Shown piece after piece: positions 42,465 through 53,036 of a DNA stretch of 64,000 bases. The stretch's first letter is position 1. Every line of letters begins with the position of its first letter. The notes under the pieces were generated by a model that was given only the letters and a program-made list of their open reading frames with translations, was not told where the DNA came from and ran no database searches. Position numbers and translations under genes: made by a program. Origin of the DNA: Erwinia billingiae Eb661 (lineage in GTDB: Bacteria; Pseudomonadota; Gammaproteobacteria; Enterobacterales; Enterobacteriaceae); NCBI RefSeq assembly GCF_000196615.1, contig NC_014306.1, positions 2,356,001 through 2,420,000 on the forward strand, written 5' to 3'.

Positions 42465-43750
42465 AGCTGCTCCACCGGTTTAGGTTGCAGAAGGGTGGCA
42501 AGGCCCACCAGCATCGGGTGTGAATAGTTGAAAAAGGCTTTAATACCCGGGCAGAGATAGTTGAGGCCCAGTTCGCCGTCTTCACTGCGCACCAGACGAT
42601 TTTTCGGGCATTCGCCATAACACAGCTTCAGGTAAGGGCAGCTTTTACAGGCCTGCGGCAGGGTTTCGCGTTTACCGTAGCCGAAGGCTTTTTGCCGTTC
42701 AGAAAACGCCAGATGCGCCAGTTTGGTTTGTTTGATATTGCCCAACTGGTATTCGGGGTAGACATAGTGGTCGCAGGAGTAGATATCGCCATTTTTTTCG
42801 ATGGCCAGCCCTTTACCGCAAAACTCGGAGGTGATGCAGATCTGCGCGGGCATCCCCATGGTCTGGGCGACGGCGGTTTCGAACAGATTCACCTGCACGC
42901 GGCCCAGGTCGTTGTTGACCCACTCTTCAAAGACGGCAATCAGGAAGCTGCCCCAGTCATCGGGATCGACCGACCAGTCGGTGACGATGGAATCCAGGTC
43001 TCCGGGTTTGGCGCGACGGGTGCCGGTGATCGGAATGCTGTCATCACGCCAGAACTGCGGTGCGGTACTTTTGAAGTCCACCGGCTCGACGCAAGGATTA
43101 AACTGGATATAGGTCGCGCCCAGTTCTCGCGTCAGGAAGCGATAAACCTCCAGCGGAAACTTCGCATTGGTGCGGTTGACGGTGACCAGGGCATTAAACG
43201 GCACCTGATGGCGCTTCAGCGCCTCGACGCCTTTCATCACCATGGCAAAGGTCGGTTTGCCGCTGCGCGTCACGCGGTAACGATCGTGGAGTTCGGCCGG
43301 ACCATCAATCGACAGGCCCACAAGAAAATGGTGCCGCTTCAGAAATGTGGCCCACTTATCATTCAGCAGAATGCCGTTGGTTTGCAGATCGTTTTCAATC
43401 CGCTGGCCGGGCTTCTGATAACGCTTTTGCAGCGCAACAACTTTCTCAAAATAGGCCAGGCCCATCAGCGTGGGCTCGCCGCCTTGCCAGGAAAACACTA
43501 CCTGTTCGCCGTCCTGACTGTCGATGTAATCGCGGATAAAGGCCTCGAGCACCTCATCGCTCATCCCGCTGTGATCCTGCTTCAGCAACTGCTCTTTATG
43601 CAGGTAGAAACAGTAATTACAGTCGATATTGCATCGCGATCCCGTGGGTTTCGCCATGACATGAAAACGGCGCTTATATGCAGGGCCCCGACCGTCGTAC
43701 TTTTCTGCCGTGGGCAGTGCCTTAGCAGGAAGAGTGGTACTGTATTTCAT
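42461..43750 (-). CDS. Anaerobic sulfatase-maturating radical SAM enzyme (anSME)
   Basis: A 429-residue radical SAM/SPASM enzyme. The SAM iron-sulfur motif is CNIDCNYC (Cys 40, 44 and 47), with the family start FHVMAKPTGSRC and VFSWQGGEPTLMGL. The SPASM cluster ligands are in CITSEFCGKG, YSCDHYVYPEYQLGN and LPQACKSCPYLKLCYGECPKNR. The enzyme oxidises a Cys or Ser in the sulfatase motif to formylglycine in the cytoplasm before export. Its target, the sulfatase gene, lies 50 bases upstream. GGAGG before the ATG. Similar to AslB/AtsB. Confidence 0.92.
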   Translation of the reverse strand: MKYSTTLPAKALPTAEKYDGRGPAYKRRFHVMAKPTGSRCNIDCNYCFYLHKEQLLKQDHSGMSDEVLEAFIRDYIDSQDGEQVVFSWQGGEPTLMGLAYFEKVVALQKRYQKPGQRIENDLQTNGILLNDKWATFLKRHHFLVGLSIDGPAELHDRYRVTRSGKPTFAMVMKGVEALKRHQVPFNALVTVNRTNAKFPLEVYRFLTRELGATYIQFNPCVEPVDFKSTAPQFWRDDSIPITGTRRAKPGDLDSIVTDWSVDPDDWGSFLIAVFEEWVNNDLGRVQVNLFETAVAQTMGMPAQICITSEFCGKGLAIEKNGDIYSCDHYVYPEYQLGNIKQTKLAHLAFSERQKAFGYGKRETLPQACKSCPYLKLCYGECPKNRLVRSEDGELGLNYLCPGIKAFFNYSHPMLVGLATLLQPKPVEQL

Positions 43751-43800
43751 CTCAGCCTCCGGAAGCCGGGCAGATAACCGCCCGGCTGTGGGTCGTCACA

Positions 43801-45387
43801 TCAGTTCGTTGACGGATTACCTTGCTCAATCAACGCGGACACATCCGATACGGTGAAGGAGCCCGGTTTCTGCCTCGGCGGGAACTCTTTGAAGCTTTCT
43901 ATCATCTCTTTGGCGTATTTCTGCGCGCCGCCCAGCAGGAACAGGCGGTCATAGAACCAGTGGTTGTAGTCCATGCCGTCGGAGCCTTTTTCAAGCGGAT
44001 CGATTTCCAGATCGAAAAGCAGCGGCGTACGCAACTTAACAAACGGGTATTTCCACAGGTCCAGGCCAGTATGCTCCTGGATCATGAAGTGCATTTTCCA
44101 GCGGCCATAGCGCATCGCCAGTAAATCGCCATCATCACTCCAGTAGAAGAACTCTTTACGCGGGTCCTCCTGGGTTTTACCTGTCAGGAAGTCCAGCTGG
44201 TTATAGCCATCCAGGTGAACTTTGTAAGTCATCGCGCTGGTTTTGTAGCCTTTAAACAACTGTTGTTTAATGTCCGGTACGCCGGCAGCGGCAACCAACG
44301 TTGGGAACCAGTCATTGCTGCCAACCATATCGTTGATCAAAGTGCCAGGCTTGATGTGCCCTGGCCATTTGACCATCGCCGGTACGCGGAAACCGCCCTC
44401 CCAGCCGGTGTTTTTCTCGCCACGGAACGGCGTCATCCCCGAGTCAGGCCAGGTGGCGATCATCGGGCCGTTATCGGTGGTGTAAACCACGATAGTGTTA
44501 TCCTCAATGCCGAGATCCTTGATCTTCTTCAGCACTTCGCCCACGATTTTGTCGTGCTCAACCATGCCGTCGGCATAGTCACCCAATCCGGTCACGCCTT
44601 TGTCAGCGGGCTTGATATGGGTCTTGTTGTGCATGCGGGTGGTGTTATACCAGGTGAAGAACGGCTTGTTGGCCTTGACCTGACGTTCCATAAAGTCATT
44701 GTTGGCCGCCAGCGTCTCCTCATCGACGGTTTCCATGCGCTTGGTGTTGAGCGGACCCGTGTCTTCGATCTTGCCATCGGCAGTTGATTTGATGACGCCT
44801 CGCGGCCCAAACTCTTTGCGGAATGCCGGATCCTTCGGATAGTCCGGGTTCTCCGGTTCTTCTTCCGCATTCAGGTGATAGAGGTTACCCATAAACTCGT
44901 CGAAGCCATGGGCCGTCGGCAGAAACTCATCGCGATCGCCGAGGTGGTTTTTACCGAACTGGCCGGTGGCATAGCCGAGTTGTTTAAGAACCGACGCAAT
45001 GGTGGGGTCTTCTTTCTGCAAACCCTGCGGCGCGCCAGGCATCCCGACCTTACTCATCCCGGTACGAAACGGCATCTGACCGGTGATAAAGGACGAACGG
45101 CCTGCGGTGGAGCTTTGCTCCGCGTATTAGGAGGTAAACTTGGCCCCTTCCGCCGCGATGCTGTCAATGTTCGGGGTTTTATACCCCATCATTCCCTGGT
45201 TGTAGGTACTGAGATTCCAGTAACCAATATCATCGCCAAATATCACCACGATATTGGGCTTGCCCTTACTTTGTTCCGGGGCGGTGGTCGCGGTATTGCT
45301 GTCCGGTGCAGCCTGTGCGCTGAATGAACAGCAGGCAACAGACAGCATCGAGGCTAACAAGGTTTTGCAAAAAGGCATTCGTGACAT
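43801..45387 (-). pseudogene. Arylsulfatase interrupted by an in-frame stop
   Basis: Sulfatase of the AtsA/AslA type, 529 codons with one internal stop. The signal peptide begins at ATG 45387 ([26 protein letters not shown]), with GGAG well spaced. Residues to GAKFTS include the metal-binding [16 protein letters not shown] at 45127-45129 follows, then the frame continues with YAEQSSTAGRSSFITGQMPFRTG, holding the Ser-type formylglycine motif S-T-A-G-R just nine codons beyond the stop centre. The remaining 424 residues are intact and well conserved in character. One base change (TAA for a Tyr codon, TAT or TAC) would explain it. The catalytic part cannot be made without readthrough, so I call a recent pseudogene; a sequencing error is possible. 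Confidence 0.8.
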
Positions 45388-45488
45388 TTTGCGCTCCATT
45401 GGGTTGAGCTTTGGGTTTACCTGTGCCGGCAGGATATTGACGGCAAAGAGGCTGGACTGCTTGGGCTTAAATCCTCCCATCGCGAGGG

Positions 45489-46697
45489 TTAAAAGGTCCG
45501 GTTGTAGTTCACGCCAAAGAAATACAGTGCCGGGTTGGAGTAACCGCCTTTCAGCAGCGGCGAGGAAATTTGAGAAGAAGCGATATGGGCATATTCAAAT
45601 GCCGCACCGATGCTGCTGCTGTTATCGAGCTGATAACGGGTGCCGACGCCCCAGCGCCAGGTATCGCCGGATGGCATGGTCAGGGAGGCGTCGTTCTGGT
45701 TGCGGTAGAAACTGCTGTCGAAGGCGACGCCGCTATTGAACGTCCAGGCTTCGGTGGCGCGGAACTGCGTACCCAGCGCCAGATGCCAGGTATCCCGCAG
45801 GCGATCGTTGCCCGCCGTCGAACGCCCGTTAACCCGAATGTCGCTGTTGCTGTACTCACTCCAGTCCTGCCAGCCCAGGTCACCCATGATTGCCCAGCGC
45901 GCGTTCAGATCGTGATACAGGCTGGTCATCACCTGTTGTGGCGTGTTGACGCTGGCTGCAATCGGCAGGGTGTAGGAGGGCGAATCATTTAGCTGTGACA
46001 GGGTGACGGTGGGCGCAATATTGAAATGGTAATCGGTGCGGCTGGTATAGGTGATCCCCGCCCGGGTTCGGCTGTTGAACTGATACAACGCGCCTGCTTT
46101 GACGTTTAAGGCCCAGTCATGATCCGACTGATCCTGCGTACCGCCCTGCAGATTTTGCCGCTTGAGAGAGAGATACCCGTAATTAATGCCGATTCCGGCC
46201 CCTAATGAAAGCGCATCGTTAACCTGCCAGGCCAGTGCGGGCATCAGCGTTAATGCCAGCAACGTGCTGTCTTTTATCAGGTTTTCACCGGCCCAGTTAC
46301 CGAAGTGCAGCCCCAAGCCGTAATTCCCGTACAGGCCAACACCGGCGGTGACCTCAGGGGAGACTTTTTGGCTGTAGAACGCGCTGCCGCCTGGAAACCA
46401 GCCGATCACGTTACCGGGACTTTTGCCGTTTAGCTGGGCATCATCACTCAGCTGATAGGGCGTATCGCCATACAGCGCCTGACCGCCCAGCGACAACGAG
46501 CGGTCCGGAAGCAGCGTCATACCGGCCGGATTGGTAAACAGCGTGCCGGCATTCTGCGCACGCGCCGCCTGGCCCGCGCCGGCCAGGCCCAGGTCATCGG
46601 TACCAATTTCATAGAGATACAAGCCGCTCGCGAAGGTGTGAGCTGAAAAAAACAGCGCAACGCTTCCGCAAGCCACTCGCTTTAACCTGATTTTCAC
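45489..46697 (-). CDS. FadL/OmpP1-family outer-membrane protein
   Basis: A 402-residue beta-barrel with a signal peptide ([24 protein letters not shown]), then the FadL N-terminal hatch sequence [39 protein letters not shown]. The barrel ends in [16 protein letters not shown], with the final aromatic residue typical of outer-membrane insertion. The start is GTG 46697 with AGGA upstream; the overlapping ATG is out of frame. It lies 101 bases ahead of the sulfatase gene on the same strand, so it may import the hydrophobic sulfate ester or its product. Confidence 0.87.
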   Translation of the reverse strand: MKIRLKRVACGSVALFFSAHTFASGLYLYEIGTDDLGLAGAGQAARAQNAGTLFTNPAGMTLLPDRSLSLGGQALYGDTPYQLSDDAQLNGKSPGNVIGWFPGGSAFYSQKVSPEVTAGVGLYGNYGLGLHFGNWAGENLIKDSTLLALTLMPALAWQVNDALSLGAGIGINYGYLSLKRQNLQGGTQDQSDHDWALNVKAGALYQFNSRTRAGITYTSRTDYHFNIAPTVTLSQLNDSPSYTLPIAASVNTPQQVMTSLYHDLNARWAIMGDLGWQDWSEYSNSDIRVNGRSTAGNDRLRDTWHLALGTQFRATEAWTFNSGVAFDSSFYRNQNDASLTMPSGDTWRWGVGTRYQLDNSSSIGAAFEYAHIASSQISSPLLKGGYSNPALYFFGVNYNRTF

Positions 46698-47347
46698 ATT
46701 CCTGTCCTCAGTGATTGCGCGCAGTGAATCGCTATCGAAAGTTGGCAAACCGGACCCGATTTATCAGGTTCGCACTGACATTAGCCTGCTTTCAGAAGAA
46801 AGAATGGCCGTAAAAAATGGATATTTGTCTCAAGTTAAAATTGGTTTTCAGGGTAATTAATTTGGTGCGAAAATCAGACTAAAAAGCGATGGGGCAAAAA
46901 AACAAATAACGGGGTGCTCCAGTGAAAAAATGTGTTTGTTAAATTAGTAATATTTTGAATTAACCTTAGTAAAAACCTTACGTTATGCAAGGCAGGATTT
47001 TTGTAAAAACACCAACATATCGTATTTAATTGATATTTATGTACTTTTACTGAATGAGCTAGCTATTGCTAGCTTGGGGTTCTGTCGTTTTTATGGAGGC
47101 AATACAGTAACGTGAAGATGAATGTGGACGGGGGAATTAATTTTGTACAGGTTTGTGGCTGACTTGTGCAATTTTTTTTTACGTGTGGGATATATGCGGG
47201 ATTATACCGGCAGGGGATAAGGATAATATAAGGTAACTGGAATGGTGATGATCACGACACTTTTTAAAAATCTTTATATTTAAAGTGGCCTTGAAAATAA
47301 CGCCTGTCATTATGTCGGACATAAGGCAGGCAAGAATGCTGTGACTG
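46698..47347. other. AT-rich 650-base intergenic region upstream of the FadL/sulfatase run
   Basis: No convincing gene. It contains a perfect inverted repeat AGCTAGC-TATT-GCTAGCT (47057-47074), long A/T tracts, and at the right end a hairpin after the TetR gene. A possible 17-codon frame near 47112 has poorly spaced ribosome-binding bases. The region most likely holds the promoter of the minus-strand operon, perhaps controlled through the inverted repeat. Confidence 0.5.
47292..47331 (-). terminator. Probable terminator of the TetR gene
   Basis: GCCTG...TTATGTC-G-GACATAA...CAGGC (47302-47331) forms a long hairpin, and on the minus strand it is followed by GTTATTTTC. It lies directly after the TetR stop. 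Confidence 0.5.
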
Positions 47348-48013
47348 TTATTCCGGCGAAATTCCTTTGCACAACAGGGCGAGCGCGTGTTGGACGATCG
47401 CTTCACGGGTTTCATCATCATCACCCGGCCGCAGTTGCACCAGAGGCACCAGCACCAGGCTAAGTAGAGAGCTCATCAACAGCACCGTATTGATCTGCGC
47501 GTTGATTTTTCCCTGCTTTTTCCAGCCCTCCATAATGCTGAGGATTTTAATGCGCGCTTCTTTGCCAAATTTTTCCTGGATCCGCAGGCGCAGTGGCGAG
47601 TTTTCACTGACCGCTTCCTGCATCCACAGGGGGGCAAACCAGCTGTCGCGCTGCGCGGTGGACGCCAGTTCCCTGACCATCTGTTCAATCGCCAGCATCG
47701 GTGCGTCAGCGTTGGCGACAAAAACCGCAAAAATACGACTGCGCACCGGCAGGAAACGCTCTTCGATAATGATATCGAGCAGGGCTTCTCTGGAGTGAAA
47801 GTAGTAATTCATCATCGCCGGCGTCACACCGGCGTTACGGGCGATGGCGTTCATTGAGGTTTCGGCGATGCCCTGTTGGGCAAAAAGATGGATCGCAATA
47901 TCCAGCAGATGATCGCGCTGCTCGACGTTAATCGCACCGCCGCGAGGGCGGCCTGGCTTACGTGGACCAGTTTTCAGCAGCTTAGCGCCAGAATTTGCTT
48001 TCAGTGCGGACAT
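47348..48013 (-). CDS. TetR-family regulator, divergent from an exporter
   Basis: A 221-residue TetR protein. A basic, disordered start (SGAKLLKTGPRKPGRPRGG) precedes the HTH (LLDIAIHLFAQQGIAETSMNAIARNAGVTPAMMNYYFHSREALLDIII) and a helical ligand domain. It shares an 82-base AT-rich intergenic region with the divergent MFS exporter gene, so it probably represses it. The effector would be a substrate of the pump. Confidence 0.86.
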   Translation of the reverse strand: MSALKANSGAKLLKTGPRKPGRPRGGAINVEQRDHLLDIAIHLFAQQGIAETSMNAIARNAGVTPAMMNYYFHSREALLDIIIEERFLPVRSRIFAVFVANADAPMLAIEQMVRELASTAQRDSWFAPLWMQEAVSENSPLRLRIQEKFGKEARIKILSIMEGWKKQGKINAQINTVLLMSSLLSLVLVPLVQLRPGDDDETREAIVQHALALLCKGISPE

Positions 48014-48077
48014 TTTTTACCTGCCTGTTGCGTTCATGTTAAGCTTTGCGGTAAATATTAATTGTGCATTTAATTAA

Positions 48078-49604
<1,527 letters not shown>

Positions 49605-49833
49605 GCGAGGGGGCTGCACCGGAAAAATAAGCACAGCGCGATGACGTTAATAAGGGGGCGCTCAGGGGAAATAAGTGCAATTTCACCCCTGAACGTTGCC
49701 CGGTGTTATTTTTGCAGCAGGGAAGTTTTGTAAAGATAAGTAAGGTGAGGGAGATAGTTAACACTGGCTGTTTAGTCGGATAATTATCTACGGTATAAGT
49801 TGTTATCTTTTATCTCTCCCTGCGGCCGTATTA

Positions 49834-50409
49834 ATGAAACATTTATTCACATTCAAGAATCTGTTCACTCTCGCCTTTATCGTCATTGCGGGATGTTCAT
49901 CGAAACATGATTCTGGCCGTAACGTTGCAGATAATAATGAGCAGCAAAATAGTAACCTGGCAGAGCAACCCGATTTGATTCCGGTGCTCGCCGCTTTGCA
50001 CGATCAAATGCACTCATGGCAGGGTACGCCGTATCACTGGGGCGGCACCAACCTGCAGGGCGTTGACTGCTCCGGATTTGTCTGGCGCACCTTAAAAGAT
50101 CGCTTCAATATTCCGATGGACCGCGTCACCACCAAAGAGCTGATCGAAATGGGTAAGCCGGTGGCAAGAAATCAACTGCAAACTGGCGACCTGGTATTTT
50201 TCCGTATTCATAATGAGCTGCATGTGGGTTTTTATGATACTCAGGATCAGTTCCTGCATGCGTCAGTCAGTAATGGCGTGATGCGTTCGTCGCTGGATAA
50301 TCCGTACTGGAAATCGGTTTATTACCAGGCGCGTAGGTTGAAAAAAGAAGTCGGGGCGGAAATTTCGTTTAATAGCGATAAGAAAAATCTCTTTCTTGCC
50401 AGTAAATAA
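49834..50409 (+). CDS. NlpC/P60-family lipoprotein (endopeptidase)
   Basis: A 191-residue lipoprotein with lipobox VIAGCSS (Cys about 21), a short linker, and a C40 peptidase domain: WQGTPYHWGGTNLQGVDCSGFVW (catalytic Cys), LQTGDLVFFRIHNELHVGFYD (catalytic His) and FLHASVSNGV (third His). Enterobacterial relatives (MepS/Spr, NlpC, YafL) cleave or edit peptidoglycan peptides. The C-terminal 25 residues are a polar extension. It is monocistronic, between the exporter and a convergent LysR gene. Confidence 0.87.
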   Translation: MKHLFTFKNLFTLAFIVIAGCSSKHDSGRNVADNNEQQNSNLAEQPDLIPVLAALHDQMHSWQGTPYHWGGTNLQGVDCSGFVWRTLKDRFNIPMDRVTTKELIEMGKPVARNQLQTGDLVFFRIHNELHVGFYDTQDQFLHASVSNGVMRSSLDNPYWKSVYYQARRLKKEVGAEISFNSDKKNLFLASK

Positions 50410-50474
50410 CCGACAACGATATATCGATCGCAGGATCGTGGCGTAATTATCACTCGGCGCCGACCTGACGATTT

Positions 50475-50495
50475 CCCCGGTGGGTCAGACCGGGG
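50475..50495. terminator. Hairpin between convergent genes
   Basis: CCCCGGT (50475-50481) / ACCGGGG (50489-50495) with a seven-base loop, between the C40 gene and the convergent LysR gene. No T run follows on either strand, so efficiency is uncertain. Confidence 0.45.
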
Positions 50496-50506
50496 ACGTT
50501 AACCCA

Positions 50507-51373
50507 TTAACCATTCTTGCTAAGCCAGTTTTCCAGTAGCCGTAAACTGGCTTCCTTCAGACTGTTTTCTCTCCACACCAGATAGTAGGTCAGCTTGCCG
50601 CAGTCAACCTGGTGCGCTTCCATGGCGATCAGCGAACCAGCCTGCAGCTCGCTTTCAACCAAGACCCGTTGCGCCAGAGCAATTCCCTGACCTTCAAGCG
50701 CCGCCTGATACGCCAGCGCGGAGCTTTCCAGTTCACGCCAGCTCTGTTGATTCAGATCGACGCCAAACGCCTCACCCCAAATCTGCCAGTCATCCGGTCT
50801 TCCGCGCACGCTTAACAAGGTATGTTTATTCAGGCTGTCGGGCCGGAAACTTTCTTTTCTGCCCGGCGTCGGTCGACAGACCGGAACCAGCACGTTGCCA
50901 ACTAAGGCGGTGGCATGGAGCTGCGGCCAGTCGCCGCTGCCCAGGCGGATGGCGGCATCATAATCGGTGGCATCGTCCCAGTCAGAGGCGGTGGTCAGCC
51001 GGATATCGATTGCCGGATGCGCCAGCTGAAATGACGTCAGCCTGGGGATCAGCCAGCGCGTGGCGAAGGTGGTAAAAGAGTGCAGGCGGATAACGGATTT
51101 CCCTGCGCTACGATGCAAGAGGCCGCCGGCCTTGCGTAAGCCTTCAAAATGCACGCTGACCTGCTGGTAATAGGCATTCCCTGCGTGAGTCAGCAGCAAT
51201 CCGCGTCCCTGTCGACGGAACAGTTCAGTGGCAAAATGTTCTTCTAACAGGCGCAACTGCCGACTGACCGCACCGGGCGTCACCGACAGGGATTCCGCCG
51301 CGGCGCGCACGCTGCCGGTGCGGGCAACGGATTCAAAGGCGAGCAGGGCATTTAACGGTGGAAGTTCACGCAC
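50507..51373 (-). CDS. LysR-family regulator (GcvA-like)
   Basis: A 288-residue LysR regulator with the GcvA-type beginning (MRELPPLNALLAFESVARTGSVRAAAESLSVTPGAVSRQLRLLEEHFATELFRRQGRGLLLT) and effector domain from about 95 (VIRLHSFTTFATRWLIPRLTSFQLAHPAIDIRLTTA). It is divergent from an aldehyde dehydrogenase gene across 143 bases and probably controls it. Confidence 0.88.
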   Translation of the reverse strand: MRELPPLNALLAFESVARTGSVRAAAESLSVTPGAVSRQLRLLEEHFATELFRRQGRGLLLTHAGNAYYQQVSVHFEGLRKAGGLLHRSAGKSVIRLHSFTTFATRWLIPRLTSFQLAHPAIDIRLTTASDWDDATDYDAAIRLGSGDWPQLHATALVGNVLVPVCRPTPGRKESFRPDSLNKHTLLSVRGRPDDWQIWGEAFGVDLNQQSWRELESSALAYQAALEGQGIALAQRVLVESELQAGSLIAMEAHQVDCGKLTYYLVWRENSLKEASLRLLENWLSKNG

Positions 51374-51516
51374 AGAAATTTCCCGATTTAGTTTTTCTCA
51401 ATGATTGCGTAATTTTAATCGATTGTGGCGAGAACGCTATCGCAGCACACTCTCGGGACACCTCTCCTCCGTCCGGTTGAGAAGAACCTGTTCAGACGAC
51501 AACCCAGGAAATCATC

Positions 51517-52896
51517 ATGATCGATGTAATCAATCCCGCCGACGGCTCGGTGATCGGCCAGACGCCGTTAATGAGCCCGGCAGAGGTCGCCGAGGCGATC
51601 GACCGCACCTGTGAAGCCTTTCCGGCATGGGCGCTAAAAACCGCCAAACAACGCAGCGATATCCTGCGCCGCTGGTATGACCTTGTGCGCGCCGATAAGC
51701 GCGTGTTCGCCGAACTGATGGTCAGAGAAAACGGCAAATGCCTGAGCGAAGCGCTGGGCGAAATCGAGTACGGTTTGGGCTTTATCGAATGGTATGCCGA
51801 GGAAGCGCGACGCGTGTATGGCGACACCCTCCCGTCGCACGATGCCAATGCCTCGGTGCTGGTGATGAAGGAGCCGGTTGGCCCGACTGCCGCCATTACG
51901 CCATGGAATTTCCCCTTTATGATGATCACCCGCAAGGTGGCCACCGCGCTGGCAGCGGGCTGCACCATGGTGATCAAACCGGCAGAAGAGACGCCGCTGA
52001 CGGCGTGGAAGTTACTGGAATATGCGCGCGAAGCCGGTATTCCGTCCGGGGTGTTTGAAATGGTCACCGGCGATCCGCAAGCGATAGGCGAAGCCTTTAC
52101 CCGCGACGAGCGTATCCATAAGGTGTCGTTCACCGGTTCGACCCGCGTTGGAAAGATCCTCGCGAGCCAGTGCGGCACCACGCTGAAAAAAATGACCCTG
52201 GAACTGGGTGGCAATGCGCCATTTATCGTCTTCGACGATGCCACGCTTACGGACGCGGTAGCCGGCCTGGTCAGCGCCAAGCTGCGTAATTCTGGACAGG
52301 TGTGTATTTCGCCCAACCGGATCTTTGTGCAGGAAGGCATTTATTCCCGTTTTGTAGAGCAGCTCATCGCGGCCGTCTCGAAAATTCGGGTGGACCAGGG
52401 CATGCAGGAGGAATTTGATGTCGGGCCGCTGATTAACCAGCAGGCGGTGAAGAAAGTCACGTCGCTGGTGAACGATGCCATTGACCAGGGCGCGACCGTC
52501 CATCTGGGTGGGAAACTGCATGAGAAAGGCGGATTATTTTTCCAGCCGACTATCCTCGGTGATTTAGACGACAGCTCAGCACTGCATAACACCGAGATTT
52601 TCGGCCCGGTATTCGCCCTGTATCGCTTCAAAACCGAGGAAGAAGCGATCCGTCGCGCCAACAACACCGAATATGGCCTGGTGACCTATGCCTGGACCAA
52701 CCAGCTTGGCCGCGCTTTCCGCCTGTCGAAACAGCTGGAAGCGGGGATGATCATCATGAATTCCGGCTCGGTCGGCACCGCGTCGGTTCCTTTCGGCGGC
52801 ATCAAGCATTCGGGATATGGTCGTGAAGGTGGGCATTACGGTATTGAGGAATACGTGCAGGTGAAATATGTGCTGATGGCAGGACAGCAGCATTAA
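51517..52896 (+). CDS. NAD(P)-dependent aldehyde dehydrogenase (succinate-semialdehyde type)
   Basis: A 459-residue aldehyde dehydrogenase. Seen: MKEPVGPTAAITPWNFPFMMITRKVATALAAGCTMVIKPAEETPL (cofactor clasp), FTGSTRVGK, general base ELGGNAPFIVF and nucleophile in NSGQVCISPNR, then IFGPVFALYRF and SGYGREGG. The overall pattern is that of the succinate-/glutarate-semialdehyde and related dehydrogenases. It stands before the uronate genes but is separated from them by 140 bases with their own operator-like repeat. The true aldehyde is not known. Confidence 0.87.
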   Translation: MIDVINPADGSVIGQTPLMSPAEVAEAIDRTCEAFPAWALKTAKQRSDILRRWYDLVRADKRVFAELMVRENGKCLSEALGEIEYGLGFIEWYAEEARRVYGDTLPSHDANASVLVMKEPVGPTAAITPWNFPFMMITRKVATALAAGCTMVIKPAEETPLTAWKLLEYAREAGIPSGVFEMVTGDPQAIGEAFTRDERIHKVSFTGSTRVGKILASQCGTTLKKMTLELGGNAPFIVFDDATLTDAVAGLVSAKLRNSGQVCISPNRIFVQEGIYSRFVEQLIAAVSKIRVDQGMQEEFDVGPLINQQAVKKVTSLVNDAIDQGATVHLGGKLHEKGGLFFQPTILGDLDDSSALHNTEIFGPVFALYRFKTEEEAIRRANNTEYGLVTYAWTNQLGRAFRLSKQLEAGMIIMNSGSVGTASVPFGGIKHSGYGREGGHYGIEEYVQVKYVLMAGQQH

Positions 52897-52977
52897 TCCT
52901 GTCTGGCAGTCGCCGCTGCCATATTCTTCGGGACAACAATTCATTCTGTGACGGCCATCAACCCAATTGCTGGCTAT

Positions 52978-53019
52978 CTGTTTATACTGCGATGGTAGGC
53001 TACCATACAAGATAAACAG
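52978..53019 (+). promoter_or_regulatory. Nested palindromic operator upstream of uxuA
   Basis: An inner inverted repeat ATGGTAG-G-CTACCAT (52992-53006) is enclosed by an outer pair CTGTTTAT (52978-52985) / ATAAACAG (53012-53019) with nearly the same centre. The TGGTA...TACCA half-sites resemble operators of GntR/FadR-type uronate regulators (ExuR/UxuR). It ends 18 bases before the ATG of uxuA, where a bound repressor would block transcription. Confidence 0.65.
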
Positions 53020-53036
53020 TATAGCGAGAATTTATC

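Noticed and set aside
42692..43777. 361-codon plus-strand frame opposite the sulfatase maturase.
   Set aside because: The maturase has all radical SAM and SPASM cysteines; the opposite frame is an antisense artefact.
47101..47160. Possible 17-codon leader peptide (from GTG about 47112).
   Set aside because: GGAGG is too far from the start and nothing lies downstream on the same strand until 48096.
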